Assembly (NCBI RefSeq): GCF_022458985.1
Contig: NC_061771.1
Span: 26,156,001 to 26,220,000, forward strand
DNA: 64,000 nt
Source: Mugil cephalus
Lineage: Eukaryota; Chordata; Actinopteri; Mugiliformes; Mugilidae
Direction of reading: 5' to 3'
In this document: one piece after another, positions 61,831 to 64,000 of the stretch
Numbering within the stretch: position 1 is the stretch's first letter
How the letters are laid out: each line of letters begins with the position of its first letter
The notes under the pieces: model-generated
Database searches by the model: none
What the model was told of the DNA's origin: nothing
What the model saw: only the letters and a program-made list of their open reading frames with translations
Made by a program: the position numbers and the translations under genes

Positions 61831-61901
61831 ATTCAAATCTCCGTGCTAAAAATATATAGACTCCAATACAGTCTATATATTTTTAGCACGGAGATTTGAA
61901 T
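61831..61901. repeat. Perfect hairpin, 32-bp arms, 7-bp loop
   Basis: Left arm 61831-61862 and right arm 61870-61901 are exact reverse complements, with loop CCAATAC. The A/T-rich apex (AAAATATATAGACT side) and the unique outer arm are read directly from the sequence. No mismatches. Confidence 0.95.
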
Positions 61902-61935
61902 TCCATAGAATGAACTGTGGGACCTTAGGTTGTTT

Positions 61936-62428
61936 ACACCAATCAGGCATAACATTATGACGACCTTCCTACTATTTGTATACTAGAGGATTGACATGGG
62001 CCTTCTGAGGGTGTCCTCCTGTGGTGTCTGGTAACATACTAGTGGGGGCCTATAGGTCCTATGGGGTTGATGGGAGGGGCCTCGGTGGATCATCGCACAG
62101 ATACTTGATCAGTTTGGGATCTAGTGATTTTGGAGGCCAGGTCAACAAAGCTTTTTTTCTGTTGTTCCTAAACTGTTTTACTGAGTCTGTGTCAGACTAC
62201 AGCCTGCTGGGGATGGCTGCTGTCATGAAGGAGTGTCATTGCTATGAGGTGAGGGGTGGGGGGGGGTATCCGGTCTGGGCCAGGTGGGTGCTACAGGTTT
62301 AAGTAACACCCACATGAGTGAACGCCAGGTCTGAAGGTTTCCCAGCAGAGCATCAAATTGTCACAAAACAGTCATAGTGCTCCTAACTTCTCCTGTCTGT
62401 GGTCATAATGTTGTGGCTGATCAGTGTA
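61936..62428 (-). mobile_element. Tc1-like relic
   Basis: 'acaccaatcaggcataacattatgacg' at 61936 and 'gtggtcataatgttgtggctgatcagtgta' at about 62400 are its ends. The interior is in the opposite orientation to the 15460 copy ('gatacttgatcagtttgggatctagtgattttggaggcc'). Confidence 0.8.
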
Positions 62429-64000
62429 TGTTAAACTCAAGAAGGGTTCGGTTTCTGCAGATGCTGGTTTGTCTCAGAATGTGCATAACAAATCCCTAAA
62501 ATACATCATGACTTTGGATCCCTCTGAAAATACGCCTCGTATGTTTATATATGTTACATGTTCTTTTAATGTGTTTTATGCCTAGTTTGCTGTTTGGGAC
62601 CATGTGTTCACACACTGTGCATGTGTGTCCTCTGCCTCCACTTTTCACCAGAGAGGTCAGAGTTTGAAGGAAAAAGGTCAAACTCTACATAATAAGAATA
62701 AAATGTAGACTCTAGTGCTGCACAGTCACGGCCTTCTCATCATTATTATCATTATTACTGAAATGCTCCAGCAGATATAGATACACACTCACACATATAC
62801 ATGAACAGCCTCCTCTAACGCTGGTAGATGATACTTGCGTAGTTGCAGACTCACTTTAGATGCGATACAGCCCGGGACATTAGCCACCGAGGACATCATT
62901 ACACCGTCTGGCGGGACACCAAAGATACCCCCCTCCCTCCCTCACCACCCTCCCTCACCCCCCAACGCTGCGTAGTTTTCCTGTGGTGATTCAGACTGTG
63001 TGAGGATGACGTGATGCTTGGATATTCTATATGTGTGAGGTGAGAAGGAAAACAACCCGGATCTTGTTGCAGATATTTCACTACACACAAAGTAGTTGGT
63101 TAAATTTAATGAGCAGTTTCTGACGCGTTAAAATGAGATGAAATCTGGTTTTATTTGGACGTTTCCAGCCGGTGACTGAAGGTTTTTTTTTTTATAATGA
63201 GATAAGTTGAAGGGGGTTTTAATGCACACAAGATGAATTCCTCCAAAGAAATAAAGGTGCACGTTACCATTTTGAGTCTTAGCTCGAGACAAAACGAACA
63301 GCTCTGTGATCGGGCGGTCGGCTGCGTGAGAGAGACACCCAGATGTGGCTGCGGCCGTCTCGGCGGCCCTCAGCGGAGCCCATCGAGGCGTCAGGATGTG
63401 ATTCTCCACATCTTTATGGTCAGCGGAACGAGTTTACAGCCACGCGGCAGATGCGGCTAGCTCACGCTAACTGAATGGATCAACATTAAGCAGGCTACGA
63501 TGAACCTCGGTGTGTGAGCTTTATGATTTTTTCATGATTTGTGGCATGGTGCTGTACGCCGCGGTGTGTGTTTGCACTTGCAGTTTGGGTTCAGGTGCAT
63601 GTATGCGCTATACTGCATGACTGTGAGGATCGTTTGTTTAGTGGATCGTTTGTATGATTCATTTAACGCGTGAATCCGATAAGCTGCCATGACTATGGGA
63701 TATGAAAATGTTTGTTTGTGGTGGCGTGTGTTTTATGATGATACAGTCGAGCCGACTGAAGGAGACAGATGGTAACGTCATGTTACAGTTGTAGCTGCTT
63801 AAGGTGGATCAAGTCTGAACTACTTCACACACAGTTTTATACGCAGACATATACATCCAAGGGGCTGTCAGGTGATTAATGAGGCAGGAGAGATGAGAAA
63901 GAAAAAAAAGAAAGAAGTTCGGATTCTGCTCTTTTCTTTAAAAGCTCGTTACACCATCCATTATGTCAAACCTTAATGTACCTGGAAAAATGTCAGATTA

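Overview
This is nuclear DNA from a bony fish, most likely a percomorph teleost. The evidence is split genes with GT-AG introns, three vertebrate genes (somatostatin receptor 3, cutA homolog, stargazin), and a dense background of fish-type Tc1/mariner, hAT-like, L2-like and piggyBac relics, MITEs and long (CA)n tracts. There is no sign of operons, CRISPR arrays or prokaryotic genes.

Layout: (1) 1841-4245, minus strand: a six-exon trypsin-like serine protease copy, apparently dead. It has lost the segment with the catalytic histidine and the reading frame after it. (2) 4.4-16.8 kb: repeat-rich intergenic DNA. (3) 16.84-19.64 kb, plus: sstr3, a complete somatostatin receptor in two coding exons. 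(4) 22.67-26.07 kb, minus: cuta, six coding exons, 155 residues, with a probable non-coding exon at about 26.5 kb. (5) 26.6-35.6 kb: intergenic, including a CpG- and alternating-purine/pyrimidine-rich block at 28.3-29.3 kb. (6) 35765-37884, plus: the intact partner of the protease, 266 residues, lying in inverted orientation to the dead copy. (7) 37.9-45 kb: LINE, L2-like and Tc1 remnants and one orphan exon-like signal-peptide ORF at 41777. (8) 47179-47389, plus: the first coding exon of cacng2 (stargazin), preceded by a long GC/CT-rich leader or promoter region. The rest of the window, to 64000, is read as the start of its large first intron.

The genes do not form a pathway. SSTR3 is a Gi-coupled peptide receptor, stargazin is a TARP-type AMPA-receptor auxiliary subunit, CutA is a small trimeric protein, and the proteases are probably secreted. 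SSTR3 and CACNG2 also share one region in human (22q12-q13), so their closeness here is old synteny, whereas cuta and the protease pair are not part of that human block.

The observations most worth following are the 26-bp deletion that removes the catalytic histidine from one protease copy while keeping the splice donor, the inverted protease pair bracketing sstr3 and cuta, the altered S1-pocket region of the intact protease, the intron and degenerate cilium-targeting motif in sstr3, three long perfect inverted repeats (32, 29 and 29 bp arms), and datable nested transposon insertions. I found no convincing entirely new biological system.
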